Shown here one piece after another: positions 41,518 through 52,413 of a DNA stretch of 64,000 nt (positions are counted from its first letter, which is position 1; the number at the start of each line of letters is the position of its first letter). The notes beneath the pieces were generated by a model. The model saw only the letters and a program-made list of their open reading frames with translations. It was not told where the DNA came from and did no database searches. Both the position numbers and the translations under genes were made by a program. The stretch is from Hortaea werneckii (lineage: Eukaryota; Ascomycota; Dothideomycetes; Mycosphaerellales; Teratosphaeriaceae). The DNA lies in assembly GCA_037044905.1 (NCBI GenBank), contig JBAOKB010000144.1, positions 1,736,001 through 1,800,000 on the forward strand. Direction: 5' to 3'.

Positions 41518-44500
41518 TGCGAAGGGAGAGCACGTAGTCTTTACCACATCACAGGATACCCAGGATTAGATTGGTTTCAGGGCGTTGGAGGCTGGTACTA
41601 GAGCTTCGATTTTTGATTGTTATATAGCATTACCACAGGCAAAAGCACTTCTAATAAGCTGCTTTATTGGCATCGGTCGTCCACTCGAAATACATCACAA
41701 GGCGTCGTAAGCTCTGGGGTAACGAACAAGGGACCTTGTCCTTACTGTGAGCCGGAACGTCACTGCTCTACGAGCGCATGGAGCGCGGGATCCATGCGGT
41801 GCAAACCCCATCCACGCGCCTGGCTGCCGAGCTTCGGGTAAGTATGTCTTTCGTTCGTGGGGGATTCGTAGGGGCTTCAAGTTCGAACTTCCAATAAGAA
41901 TCGCGAAAGTCCATTGCGTCTCCTTGCTATAGATCGAGTATTGTTGACCGAAGGTACAATATAGTAGCGTAGAGAGCAAAAAATCTGACGGAGATTATGG
42001 GTATAGAGCAGTGTTGCTCGTTAGAAGATTCCCTATATTCGAGTTCGGACTGTATCCTCATCCACGACAGCCTTGAACATAACACGCGGAATTTGACGCC
42101 AGGGCTGTAGATACAGAACCAGGCGACTATGCCGATGTGCCATTCCTGTTTCTGCGAAGATACAGTCGAGGGACTTTCGATCGAGATGCCCTTCTAATCC
42201 CGCCTCGTCAATGCCAATTGACTTTCTCGCCGCGATTCCCGCGGGTGCCTTAGCATCCATTACCAAACACACACGCGGGGCCATTAATTGAGTCAGCAAT
42301 ACCACCCACCCATTGCATCTATGACTGGACTTTTTCAAATTTGGGGTATGAAATTCGCGCAAAGAGGGGAGGGACCGGTGAAGCGAGCTGCATTGGCTTC
42401 GCAGGGAGAGAGAGGGAAAGAGAGAGAATCTTTAGCGCCACCCTCGCCTATCAAAGCCCTCCCGCGCCCTCCTACCATAGATGCGATCGTCACACATGTG
42501 CTTGCTTCTTGTTTGTTTGGAAGGATTCGCGTGAGATCCTTCCCGGGCCGGGAATAGTATACACCCCGCCGCGCTATCACCGTGTCCACTTGATGCTGTC
42601 TGCTGCGCTTCTCATCACTTTTTGAAGACTTCCCTCCCACTACAGAGGGACGAGCGAGTGTCGGGTAGGGACTTCTCAACCAACGGTTTCGCTGCACCTG
42701 GACGCAAAATGGAACTCATGATTGCGGATCTGGGAGGCGAGCGCCGTGGGTTGTGGAGAGCTGAGCACACCTCGGCAGGCGTTTTTCGGGGGGAAGAGGG
42801 AGGGGGAGTAAGGTGAAAGCGGCACGGGACACCACCTAGCCCTGCCAGGTCATGGGCCCAGAGCGGCGGGCTCCCACGTGCGCTGCAAGGATGTGCGGCT
42901 TGGGGCTGTTCAACCATTCGCTTGGGGGTGGTCGTTTTCGATAAAGGTACACTCGTCACGTTATCCGGCAAGAGGAGCTCACACATCCAACCCATCGTTT
43001 GGTCAGTCTGGTACACTTTTGTTGTGCCCTAAGAGACCATACATAAAGGTTCGATGCCGAACAAGGACTGAGCACTTTCCTGCCTTTTGACGAGGCGGAT
43101 ATTGCAAGGCTACCTTATCTCGCAGCAGTTGCTGCCTCCATACCATCCACTTCCTGACGTGGTCTATACATGCTCGCTTTAAGGCTTATGGTCGCAACTG
43201 TAGTGCCTCATCTAGCGACGCCCGGTCTCTAGCAGATCAGAACCCACGTCGCAAAGACTGCCTTATCGCACGTCCACGACGCATACCTACCTTAAAGGCG
43301 TCGTTTCCGTCACCAAGCTAGACCTCGACCAATGGGTGAAGATTACGCAAGCCAGATAGCGAAACTACCGTTGCTACAGTCGTAGCGGCGTTTAAAGTCC
43401 ACCTTCCTGTGGTATAGGCTATGGTAAGAGTTGAACCTTGCGGGATCGGAAACGAAGCGAATGGTCCATCAATAGGGGAGTGGTGGTCTTGCTTGTGTTG
43501 TGATATCGGGAACCAGTCACAACAGAGTTCACGACCCAACTCTCAACCTCTGGGCGTTGCAACGGAGTCGAAGTATATCGAAGTCTGTCGAACTCACCGC
43601 GCCCCCACTGCGTGAGATAGTAATGCCCATTCCCCATTATGTCTCAGACTTGCATGACGAGGACATGCTTCAATATAGCACACCCACTGCTACCCACCAG
43701 AGTGGGCGAAGCATAGCCCCCCAAAACGAGTTTAGAGGGGCGTTGTACGCCGTGCGGAACATGCGAGCGCTCGGAGTGCGCGATGGAGGCTTTGTTCGGT
43801 CGTCGGCAGACCGTAGCTCCCGAAGGCGGGGGAAAGCTTGGCTGCGAATCACATGTCGGCGCGTCTTCTCCACCGACTTCACATTCGCTACGGTGCTTCC
43901 GGCTTTTGGAGCTTGCTGACTACGCAATCAGAGTTTCGGTAATCCAGCACTGGTCTCTGCGCTAACTGTCAGAGCGGTTCAGGACAGTTGACTTACGGAG
44001 GTAGCTCGAAAGAGGTCGGCATCTCAAAGGACATTTTGCCAACCAGCTTTGGGAATGGGGAATCCGGTGGATTCTACCGTGTCGTGTTCCCTTCCCTGCT
44101 GCAAGCGAAGAGATCGTGAAGATGTGCCCAGCTTCTTAGTAGTTGCCTTTCTTAGGATGATTCGTCACACCTTAGGGCGATATTAATAAGCTACGCGAAA
44201 GTAGGCGATCTTCCATCATGAAACGAATCAGTATGCGAGGATAGAAAGCTAAGCGCGTTAGCCCGCCTTTGGCCTGAACAATATGTATCGGTAAGCAGAC
44301 AATCTAAAAGAGCACGGCCTCTTCGACTGGATTCCTTGGTTAAGCATCTGTTGGTCATGGCACTAATGGCGCATCCGAACCCGAGTCCCGCTAGAGATGA
44401 TTGTAGCCGACTGCTGTTTGGCTAGCCTTGGCCGCGAGAATGATATGGGGGAACACGTGCTCGTTTGATGATAGCAGAGGGGGACCGTCACAACATGATG

Positions 44501-45975
44501 TTATTGGTCATCGCCTAAGATATGTTTAATTTTGCGAAGCACAAGCTCGGGTCCGCGTCTGATTGCGAACGCAACCTCCGTGAAGTGGTTGGAAATCTTG
44601 TGGAGCATCTTCGATATCAGTAAACGATGCAGTATCGATATGCACTGGGATGGCTTGCAAGTATGTACCAAGGCAGAGCAAGCGTCGCAATCAAGTTCCC
44701 GCACCGGAATGTTGCTGCGTGACGTCGGAAGGTCACCGATCTCACGGCGGTGTATGTCATGTTCGCTTGTTCGCAATTTGGCGCGAAAGGGAATGGTGTA
44801 TGCAGGTTGGATCCACTTATATGCCTATTGGGGTTACGGCAAGCCCAAAGTTAGATATGTGCAGCCAAAATTCACCGCTCAGCCACAGCTTTCGCACCTC
44901 ACAACGTGCATCCACCTAATCAATAGACGGGTGTGCCGATTGGAGGTTGGATGAGACCCCAATTTTGTATCCAGGGACGTGGGTAGAAGATGAGCTTTGT
45001 TTTGCGGTCCGACGCAGTGCATACTATCCACACGGAGGCATGCATTGACGCTGCCCTCTCCGGTCAAGGGCGTCGCACATGACTGGCCAGGTGCAAGCCA
45101 TTCCCGCTTATGCGATCTACTTCTGGCATGGTCGCAACTCGCCTGAGGGGTCGCCAACAGCCTTGGAAATCAGAGATGCTGCTTTGGGTGTCCAGTGACG
45201 CGACTCCGGGTGGGAGTGCGAGGCAGACAGACCAAGGGGACGAAGGTGGAAGGTCGCCTGCATTCTTCTTCGTGCCTCGCATGGGAGAGCACGCCGTTGT
45301 GGGTGGCAGCTGGTCCAGCAACGAAAGGGCTCCCCAAAACCCATTTGGGTGCCGGACCGCCAGATTGGAGCGGCATCCAGCATGGGAGGCCCCGGCCAGT
45401 GGTTCCAATCGAGGACGGATTCACCGTCTGATCCATGCAGATGCAGGGGAGACAGGCGGAGGAATAGCTACACGCTAAACCTCGCCGCGTTGTAGGGCAG
45501 TACAGGGTCCCTGCCAGCATGGCTCGTGCTGCGCGAACAGGCTTCTGGGGCCGAAACGTATTTTATACATAGGCTCGGACTGCGCCTCCCAATGCCTTGC
45601 TGGCCTCGGTTTCATGTCAGCATCTTGATGCGATAGCAACATCTTCAGACTTTACTCGCACTTTGTTGGGCTTCTTAAGACAACCACAGATCCAACTGGT
45701 CGACCCTTTGCGGATGCCCATCATCTGTCTCCGCTTAGCCCAGACACTGGAAGAGGTAAATCCGATTCCAACCCAGTAACGCCATATCGCCGGACAAGGC
45801 TCTCAGTACACCAGCTCAATCACACTTCATTAAGCCGGACCAGGTAGGCTTACTCTCATGCGTCGTTCACGATGACAACAACTCCCGTCGGATGCTAATT
45901 TTACAACAGCACTGAGCTCCAGAACACGAGCACCGCGCAGCCCCGCTGCTTCGCGGCTTCAGCCAGCAATCAACC
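41518..45975. other. 4.5 kb gene-free tract with a dispersed repeat copy
   Basis: This is the longest tract in the window without a supported gene. Overlapping short frames occur on both strands around 42.3-43.1 and 45.0-45.5 kb but none shows domains, a credible start or introns. One copy of a repeat also present near 62.4 kb lies at its left end. The right end should be the promoter of the zinc-finger gene. Confidence 0.5.
41889..42052 (+). repeat. Dispersed repeat, copy A (LTR-remnant-like)
   Basis: This segment aligns with 62407-62553 in the same orientation. Both share blocks such as CCGAAGGTACAATAT and GGTATAGAGC, at roughly 75-80% identity by eye. Copy A has an extra ~18 bases near 41923. 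Many mismatches are A/G or C/T. A core beginning TGTTGACC is reminiscent of a copia-type LTR start, but similarity continues upstream of it, so the element boundary is unclear. No coding sequence of a transposon is present. Confidence 0.7.
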
Positions 45976-48501
45976 ATGGCCACGTTTTCCGAATACCAGC
46001 AACCCATCATGACATCCGACAACGACTTCACGCTGTATTCCTGCCCGGAGACCTGGAATGACCCTAGCTTCCTCATGCCAGCTTATGCCGACCAAAGCTA
46101 TGCAGGCACGACTACATTTGATAACTTCCCAGCGCAACAAGCATACGCTCAACCTGACCAAAAGCATTCCATGTTCACGCAGAGTTACCAGTCGGCACAG
46201 AATCATCTTCGACCGCAAAGTCCCAACTACTCGCCTTCGAATTCAGCCTCACACTCTCTCGACTATCAGAACGCGCCGATACTTTCCTCAACATCCGACT
46301 CCGGTGCATCGGCACAAAGCACCATCTCATCTACGATGGGCTCGCCATCTGCACAAGCCTCCGCATCGAATGACTGGCACCAGCAAGCAAGCATGAGCAT
46401 GGTACAGCCCAGCATAGTGCAACAAGAAAACGTCGGCCAGGACTTTTACGCCCCGACTGGTTTTGATGTGGACATGATCCCAATTGCTAATACCAAAGGC
46501 TGTGTTGGTGAGTCGAACAGCGTTTCTTCTTCTCAACCGTCGCAAAACTTTTCTCTCTCAAGCCACTTTTCTTTACCACCACCTGCTCAACCAAATGGAA
46601 TAACATCAACCGCCATATCACGACCTTCTGGTTTCTCCACTGCTTCACAAGCGAAGCGATTGTCTGATCAGCCCATATTTGCACCACAGCCATTAAAGAC
46701 TGGTTCTCTTGATGCGACAAGTCCCACCAGCAGCGAATTCAAGTCGCCTGATACACCGGTTCCTATTTTATCTCCTGTCCTAAGGCGCGTCATGGGCAAG
46801 CAGCGACGCGATGAAAGTGTTGCTTCGTCAAGAAGTACGCGCTGGCCTTCGTCACCTACAAATTCCTCTTCGCCTGTCGCACACACAAGGCACCAAAGCC
46901 CACAAGCACCTTTTCCCGCCCTCGGCTCCCCTTTCTTCTCTCAATCTAGTGGTCATTTCATGTTTCCTATTGAGTCTTCCTGTCTGTCTTCCTTATTTCT
47001 GCTTTCTATATGGAGTAACACATTGTCCGAACAATTGCTGACTCGAACTGTGTTTGTAGATCCGTCTTTAATCCAACCGACCTCACCCTCACAGCTCACC
47101 GGTACTCAGTTCCACGAGGCACAGCCGATGCAGCCCCATAAACAGATGATGTATCCTCATCCTCCGTCGCCGAGACCAGCCGTCCATAGTCCAAGTTTCG
47201 GCAAAGCACCATCGCCCTACATGCGGACGCATGCATGGCAACCATACCCTGCCTATCCGGGATCACGAAGGCAATCCATCTCCTCGATCCATTCGCGACA
47301 TAGCCAGGGTTCGATCTCTTCCGATGATTCCAACAAAGGGCTTTGCCCGATCCCAACCTGCGGCCGCCACGTTAAAGACCTCAAGGCTCATATGCTTACG
47401 CACCAGAACGAGCGACCGGAGAAGTGCCCTATACCTACTTGCGAATACCACATCAAGGGCTTCGCTCGCAAGTACGACAAGAACAGGCACACTTTGACCC
47501 ACTACAAGGGCACTATGGTCTGTGGCTTCTGTCCAGGCAGTGGAAGCGCGGCCGAGAAGAGCTTCAACCGAGCCGACGTCTTCAAGAGACACTTGACATC
47601 TGTACATGGTGTAGAGCAGACGCCGCCGAATGCGCGCCGGAAGAGCCCGACCAGCACGACGCGGAAAGCGTTTGGTGTGCAGGACATCTCGGGCATGTGT
47701 TCCACTTGCGGCAACACCTTCGCCAACGCCCAGGATTTCTACGAGCATCTGGACGATTGCGTGCTGCGCGTCGTCCAGCAGGCCGATCCGAGCGAAGCGA
47801 TCAATGAGAAGCTGCTCTCGTCCGTCGCAGAAGACCAGCAAGTACAAGACACGATGGATCGACACATGTTGCCCAACACTGTTGATTTCAACGCATCGAA
47901 TTCCTTCTACGAAGAGGAAGAAGCGGAGGATGAAGAAGATGGTGATTTCGACGACGCCAACGACGGCACATACGGCAACCGTTCCAGCAAGTCAGGCAAA
48001 GGGTCGCTGAAGTCGCGCAAGGCGGGCGCGGGCAACTCGAGTTGACAATTAACACATCCCCGGGGTGTCTCAGGGCAGCACGTCGGGGGTGGCACTTCAC
48101 ACGTCTCCAGCGGTGGCGCAGTCAGCAAGCCGTCTGCTGCTGCTGTGCAGCAGCAACGGAAGGGCATGACGCTCTCCAAGAACGGCGTCCCGCTTGCGGG
48201 CGCCATGAACGGCAAGGGCTCCAAGCGTCGAAAGAACTACCCCCTTTCGTGGGGCGCGGCGCCGGAGAAGATGAAGATGAAGAAGCGCGTGCTTTGCGTC
48301 TTTGATGGGTCGAGGCGGCTGTGGAAGGATGACATGATGTTGGATGCTGATCATGAAGTCCGCATCCCGCTGCCGGGCGTGGGCGACGGTCGCGCCTGGG
48401 TCACCGATCTCGACGTCGCGACTTTGCAGCGAGCTGAGGGCTTGCACAATGCGACAGAGGAGGAGAAAGGCCCTTGGGATCCAAATCAGCTCATGCAGTA
48501 A
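45976..48501 (+). CDS. C2H2 zinc-finger transcription factor with in-frame TGA at 48043
   Basis: The frame from 45976 (MATFSEYQQPIMTSDND) gives 689 codons to TGA 48043-48045 and then stays open in the same frame to TAA at 48499-48501. The first ~450 residues are Ser/Gln/Pro-rich and disordered, as in activation regions. Zinc-binding segments follow: LCPIPTCGRHVKDLKAHMLTH, KCPIPTCEYHIKG-NRHTLTH, VCGFCPGSGS-KRHLTSVH and a C2HC-like MCSTCGNTF-EHLDDC. Residues GFARKYDKNRHTLTHYKGT match a fungal C2H2 regulator family whose target genes I cannot name. The segment after the TGA (RKNYPLSWGAAPEKMKMKKR, LWKDDMMLDADHEVRIPLPG) looks like the conserved C-terminus of that family. An in-frame intron is likely at 46952-47059 (acceptor TTTGTAG). 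The TGA could be read through or spliced out (see findings). Confidence 0.85.
48043..48051 (+). promoter_or_regulatory. Leaky-stop context TGA CAA TTA
   Basis: The stop TGA is followed directly by CAATTA, which fits the CARYYA readthrough consensus known from tobacco mosaic virus and yeast reporter work. The same frame then stays open for 151 codons. Function here is unproven; an intron spanning the stop is the alternative. Confidence 0.45.
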
Positions 48502-48923
48502 GTGAGTTTGAGTTATGGGTTTCGTGGGGTTCCTCCCTGTTGCCGGAGCTTGTACGAATACTTGCTGGATGCCTACTGGGTGGCGAGGATTTGATTCGGC
48601 AGCGTTTGCGATCGCTGTACAATGAAGACACGAATTTGCTTTTGATACTGCACGAGTTATGAACCGCGAACTTTTTGCGCGTACAGTAGTAGCCGGAACT
48701 TGTCCAGCGATAGATTGATACCTGAGTTAGTTTTGATGGCGAGTGCTGGACACCAACCATAATGACGAAATTTCCCTGAAGCAAGCTCAAAAGTACGTTA
48801 TCTAGCTCAATTCCACTACAATTTATATCAGCAATGTAGAAAGACAAATCTACCTGCTTCAGCACCCTAAAGAGACTGGATTGTGAGAGAGACGGAAGGC
48901 AAAAAAAAAAAAAAAAGGCAAAA
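48502..48923. other. Spacer with the 3' side of the tRNA gene
   Basis: About 0.4 kb without a gene. On the minus strand the tRNA gene is followed at once by TTTT (48920-48923) and then a T16 run (48901-48916), an RNA polymerase III terminator. Confidence 0.6.
48901..48923 (-). terminator. RNA polymerase III terminator of tRNA-Val
   Basis: Directly 3' of the tRNA on the minus strand lie TTTT and, three bases further, sixteen T residues (A16 on the plus strand). Confidence 0.85.
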
Positions 48924-49038
48924 TGAACTTGGCAGGGCTCGAACCTGCGGCCTTCTCGGAGCGCCCGATGTGCCCACGCACACCAGCCATGTTTACTTAA
49001 CTGTAAACGAGACGTGATAACCACTACACCACAAGTCC
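48924..49038 (-). tRNA. tRNA-Val (anticodon UAC) with a 42-nt intron
   Basis: The acceptor stem GGACTTG (49038-49032) pairs with CAAGTTC (48931-48925), with one G-U pair, and the discriminator A is at 48924. The D arm has GTG/CAC with loop TAGTGGTTAT, and the anticodon stem is TCTCG/CGAGA. The anticodon loop TTTACA-C contains TAC. The T arm is GCAGG TTCGAGC CCTGC. The intron 49001-48960 lies after position 37, the canonical site. Exon lengths are 37 and 36 nt. CCA is not encoded. Confidence 0.95.
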
Positions 49039-49311
49039 ACGTATTTGGTCAACCGCTGGGCTGCGATATACCCTACGGGAGCACCCGTTACAATTATATT
49101 ATGTCATCTTGGCGCGGATTTCGTATCGCTCAGTCCCCCATCGGGATACTCATCTCAGGCAGTTGTGATACACTCCAAGGAAAGATATTCAGAGGCCGCG
49201 ATCTTTGTGGTATGGTGTATCATGATTGTGACTCTTATGATTGGGGGTATCAAATTTCTCCAGTGCACTTGATCGTCTTAATTGGAGAAAATCAGAAGAA
49301 AGAAAAACAAA

Positions 49312-50034
49312 TCATCGCCCGTTCGCGCAGCCTAGGCATATCCGTTCGTCGCCTAGGACCGCACACCCATCGCAGACACATTTTCTGCACATTGCGCACA
49401 TTGACTCCTGCTCCGTCAAAGCCTCGTCAATGTCCATCGCGTCGGCCGGCCTCAGACTGCCATCGCAGTCCTCGCATTGTAGGAACTCGCTCGTGGGTGG
49501 TTGGCCAGCCCTTTCGATCTGCATCGATTGGGACGAGCATGATGAGGTCGGCGGTAATCGCCAAAAACTGTGGAGTGTACTGCTCTGCGGTTGCGATTGC
49601 GGTTGTTGTTGTTGCGTAATGGCTGAGATGCTTTGATGTGACGGCATCGGACTTGCTTCTGGATGCTTCCGTTGCGCATCGTATAGGCGCTGGATAGTCG
49701 AGGCTGCAACACGGCAGGCATCAGCAAGGGTTTTCATATGGATCATTGTACCGAGCCAGCATGACGTACCGTGAATCTGGTGCTCGTCTGGTCTGTCGTC
49801 CCTATGGCGCTTTCGGGTTCGGCTGTTGACGAGCTGGCTGGATGGTGTGTCGTCGTAGGTTGGCCATGACCATGTTGGCTTTTGTCGTTGGAGAGGAAGG
49901 GGAGATATTGGCTTTTGCTGCTGGTAGAAGAAAGGTATAGCTGAGGTCTCGTCTGAACTGCTGGTAGTTGTTGTGCTAATGTCGGATACTGGCGAAGAGA
50001 TGAATGGTGTGGATCGCTTGCGTTTTAAGGCCAT
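49312..50034 (-). CDS. Hypothetical protein with C-terminal Cys-rich zinc-ribbon-like region
   Basis: The frame starts MALKRKRSTPFISSPVSDIS, a basic, Ser/Thr-rich N-terminus that could be a nuclear signal (RTRKRHRDDR also occurs). An intron at 49704-49769 (donor GTACGT, acceptor GCAG, 66 bp, in frame) is very likely; splicing joins HQIH to ASTIQRLYDAQRKHP and leaves about 218 residues. A Gln-rich stretch follows. The C-terminal ~50 residues carry nine or ten cysteines as CEDC, CAMCRKCVCDGC and CLGC, suggesting zinc binding. I do not recognise the family. It faces MEMO across a 0.3 kb divergent promoter. Confidence 0.75.
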   Translation of the reverse strand: MALKRKRSTPFISSPVSDISTTTTSSSDETSAIPFFYQQQKPISPLPLQRQKPTWSWPTYDDTPSSQLVNSRTRKRHRDDRPDEHQIHGTSCWLGTMIHMKTLADACRVAASTIQRLYDAQRKHPEASPMPSHQSISAITQQQQPQSQPQSSTLHSFWRLPPTSSCSSQSMQIERAGQPPTSEFLQCEDCDGSLRPADAMDIDEALTEQESMCAMCRKCVCDGCAVLGDERICLGCANGR

Positions 50035-50342
50035 GTTGACAATCGTGTTGCGGCAAGATGGGTATTCTAATATAGACTCTTGTGTTGGACAAATGTTAAT
50101 TTGGTGCTCGTTTGAGCACAGTAAGCTAAGGTATCATGTACTATGTAGGTATCATCTATGGAGGACGCGACGCCAACGCGACGCGATGTAAACTTGAGAC
50201 TGCCCGCGCAGCCTGCAGTCTTAGATAAGCCGCAAGTCAACGTCACTTCCTGCTCATCGTCAACCTCAAAGGCCGAGCGTACATTACATGTACAGCTACA
50301 TGTGTGTTTTACTCTGTTGCGCCTTTCCTGAAACTGACAACC
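50035..50342. promoter_or_regulatory. Divergent promoter between Cys-rich protein and MEMO
   Basis: The 308 bp between the two opposite start codons must hold both promoters. No individual element is recognised with confidence. Confidence 0.4.
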
Positions 50343-51669
50343 ATGTCCAGCAAAGAGATCGTCAGAGATCCAAGCCATGCCGGCTCGTGGTACACAGCTT
50401 CAAAGCTCCAGCTCAATTCTCAGCTTGAGGGGTGGCTGAATGAGGTTAAGAAACCAGTCAAATGCATCGGACCGCAATCGGAAGGTCAGACTATCGCGGA
50501 GCTACCCATGGACGGTGGTAGAGTCATAATAGCTCCGTATGTCCAGGCTCGGTCTTGATCACTTTGACAAGGTAGGCTGAGTGGTTCATAGGCATGCCGG
50601 TTATGCGTACTCTGGACCTGCAGCAGCATGGGCGTATAAGTCTTGGGATGTGTCAAAAGCGTAAGTGTGCTGTATAGCTTGGCTGGAGCCTATTCGCCAA
50701 TGCGATGCACAACGTATCTCACATGTTCTTCATGCCGCCACTATTTAACTCCTCGCCTTTGCCACCTGATGGATCTGACATGTCTGCCCGCAGGAAGCGC
50801 GTCTTTCTTCTCGGGCCCTCTCACCACCACTACCTGTCAAAAGCTGCTCTGTCAAGATGCACCCACTACGGCACACCTCTAGGCAACCTCCCAGTCGACC
50901 GAGATACCACCGCCGAACTCTACAAAGCTGGTTTGTTCGAATGGATGTCTCAGTCGATAGACGAGGACGAGCATAGTCTGGAGATGCATCTGCCGTACAT
51001 CTTCAAAATGCTATCAAAGTGCGTCGACTTATTGCATGTTGGGCACGTACAATTCCAGCTTACATGAGTGAAAGGCAATTCGGTAACGACCCATCCAACT
51101 TCCCGCTCCTGGTTCCAATAATGGTTGGCAACACCTCCGCTGCCACGGAAAAGGCTCTCGGCAAGCTTCTTGCACCGTACCTTGCGGACCCTACGACAGC
51201 CTTTGTCATCTCGTCAGACTTTGCGCACTGGGGTAGTCGCTTCCGATATACCTACTACCGTCCAACGCCTGGCGGTGCGGGTCAGATGCTAAGTGCGAGC
51301 GCCAAGGTCAAGGACCGAGCCATCCATGAGAGTATCAAAGAAGTCGATTTCGAGTGCATGGGTGCTTGCGAGTCCGGGTCGCACGAAAAGTGGTTGGATG
51401 TTCTAGAAGGTAATTGCCCATCCCGACAGCAGTCGTTTCGTCAAACTCCTTACCTTGAGCTGACTTGGTCTGCAGATACGGGAAATACGGTGTGCGGTCG
51501 TCACCCCATCGGCGTCATTATGTCTGCTATCGAGGCGCTTCGCGCAGGTGGGCAGGGTGCAAATCAGGGGGCAGGCCAGTTCCGCTTCGTGAGGTACGAG
51601 AGGAGCTCAGAAGTAAAGAAGGTTGGGGAGAGTAGTGTGAGCTATGCTAGCGCTGTTGCCGTGGTCTAG
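50343..51669 (+). CDS. MEMO family protein (yeast Mho1 homologue)
   Basis: Five exons: 50343-50536, 50592-50660, 50794-51018, 51075-51409 and 51476-51669, summing to 1017 bases (338 residues). The start MSSKEIVRDPSHAGSWYTAS and the motifs APHAGYAYSGPAAAWAYK, FLLGPSHHHYL, DEDEHSLEMHLPYIFKML, VGNTS, ISSDFAHWGSRFRY and CGRHPIGVIM are those of the MEMO superfamily. The fold resembles class III non-haem iron dioxygenases, with conserved His in SHHHY and DEDEHS as possible metal ligands. Human MEMO1 acts in cell motility/redox; the fungal role is poorly known. Intron 4 (66 bp) is in frame and would read through. No frameshift is seen. Confidence 0.94.
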
Positions 51670-52413
51670 CTGTGACTTGCATGGCTGTTAGCTGCACGAG
51701 CAGTAAATAGTTTCCGCAATGTCATCTTTTTGGCATCACATATATCGTGTGCTTCCAGACCTGTTGTTATGGTACAAATTGAAGTTTACTGTCATTTTCG
51801 GATTCTTGCGACATGGTAAATGTTGGCCAGAATTGTGTATACTTGCTATTGTAATGTGCTTTTGAAGCCGGGTAAATTTAAGACGAGATGCTAGATGCGC
51901 CTACTTCACCCACATCGCCGGACGAGCATTGAAAGCATATTTCGTTTCATATAATCTAGTGAAGCATTGCACACCACTCGTACTGGCAAAACGTGATTGA
52001 TGTCCACCTGTAATTCCCCATTGCCACAGGCGGGAGAGATTGCGTAACCCTTGGTAACCCTAGCACTAATCAAATTGGATAGATTTTGCTGCGACTTCAA
52101 TGAAATCCAGACAACCAGCTCCGCCTCGGCCCAATGAAAGCGGGGGACTGAATTCCATGACCCAACCCGCAGACGAAGTCGAGGCACTCAATTTACCTGA
52201 AAAATGCTTAAGATATAAGCTTGGAAAATGACGACCTTCTCCGACTGACAGAACAGCATTCCATCGCCATGGAGGTAAATAGATTGGCCAATTGACCCGA
52301 GAATGCGGCAGGGAATAAAATATACAGTTCCCTCTACTCCTCAATCCAACGCCAGGCTTGCGATGCTATTTCATGCCAATATCAATCCTACATTTCTCCA
52401 GAAGACAACTAGC
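51670..52413. other. Convergent 3' intergenic region
   Basis: About 0.74 kb between MEMO (+) and the large surface-protein gene (-). AT-rich, no gene seen. Confidence 0.5.

Noticed and set aside
45064..45520. Overlapping open frames on both strands near 45.1-45.5 kb
   Set aside because: Four mutually overlapping frames of similar length indicate GC-rich shadowing rather than a gene.
46508..46562. Possible intron in the zinc-finger gene starting GTGAGT
   Set aside because: The nearest acceptor gives a 55-bp intron that leads to an early stop, while reading through gives continuous protein-like sequence.
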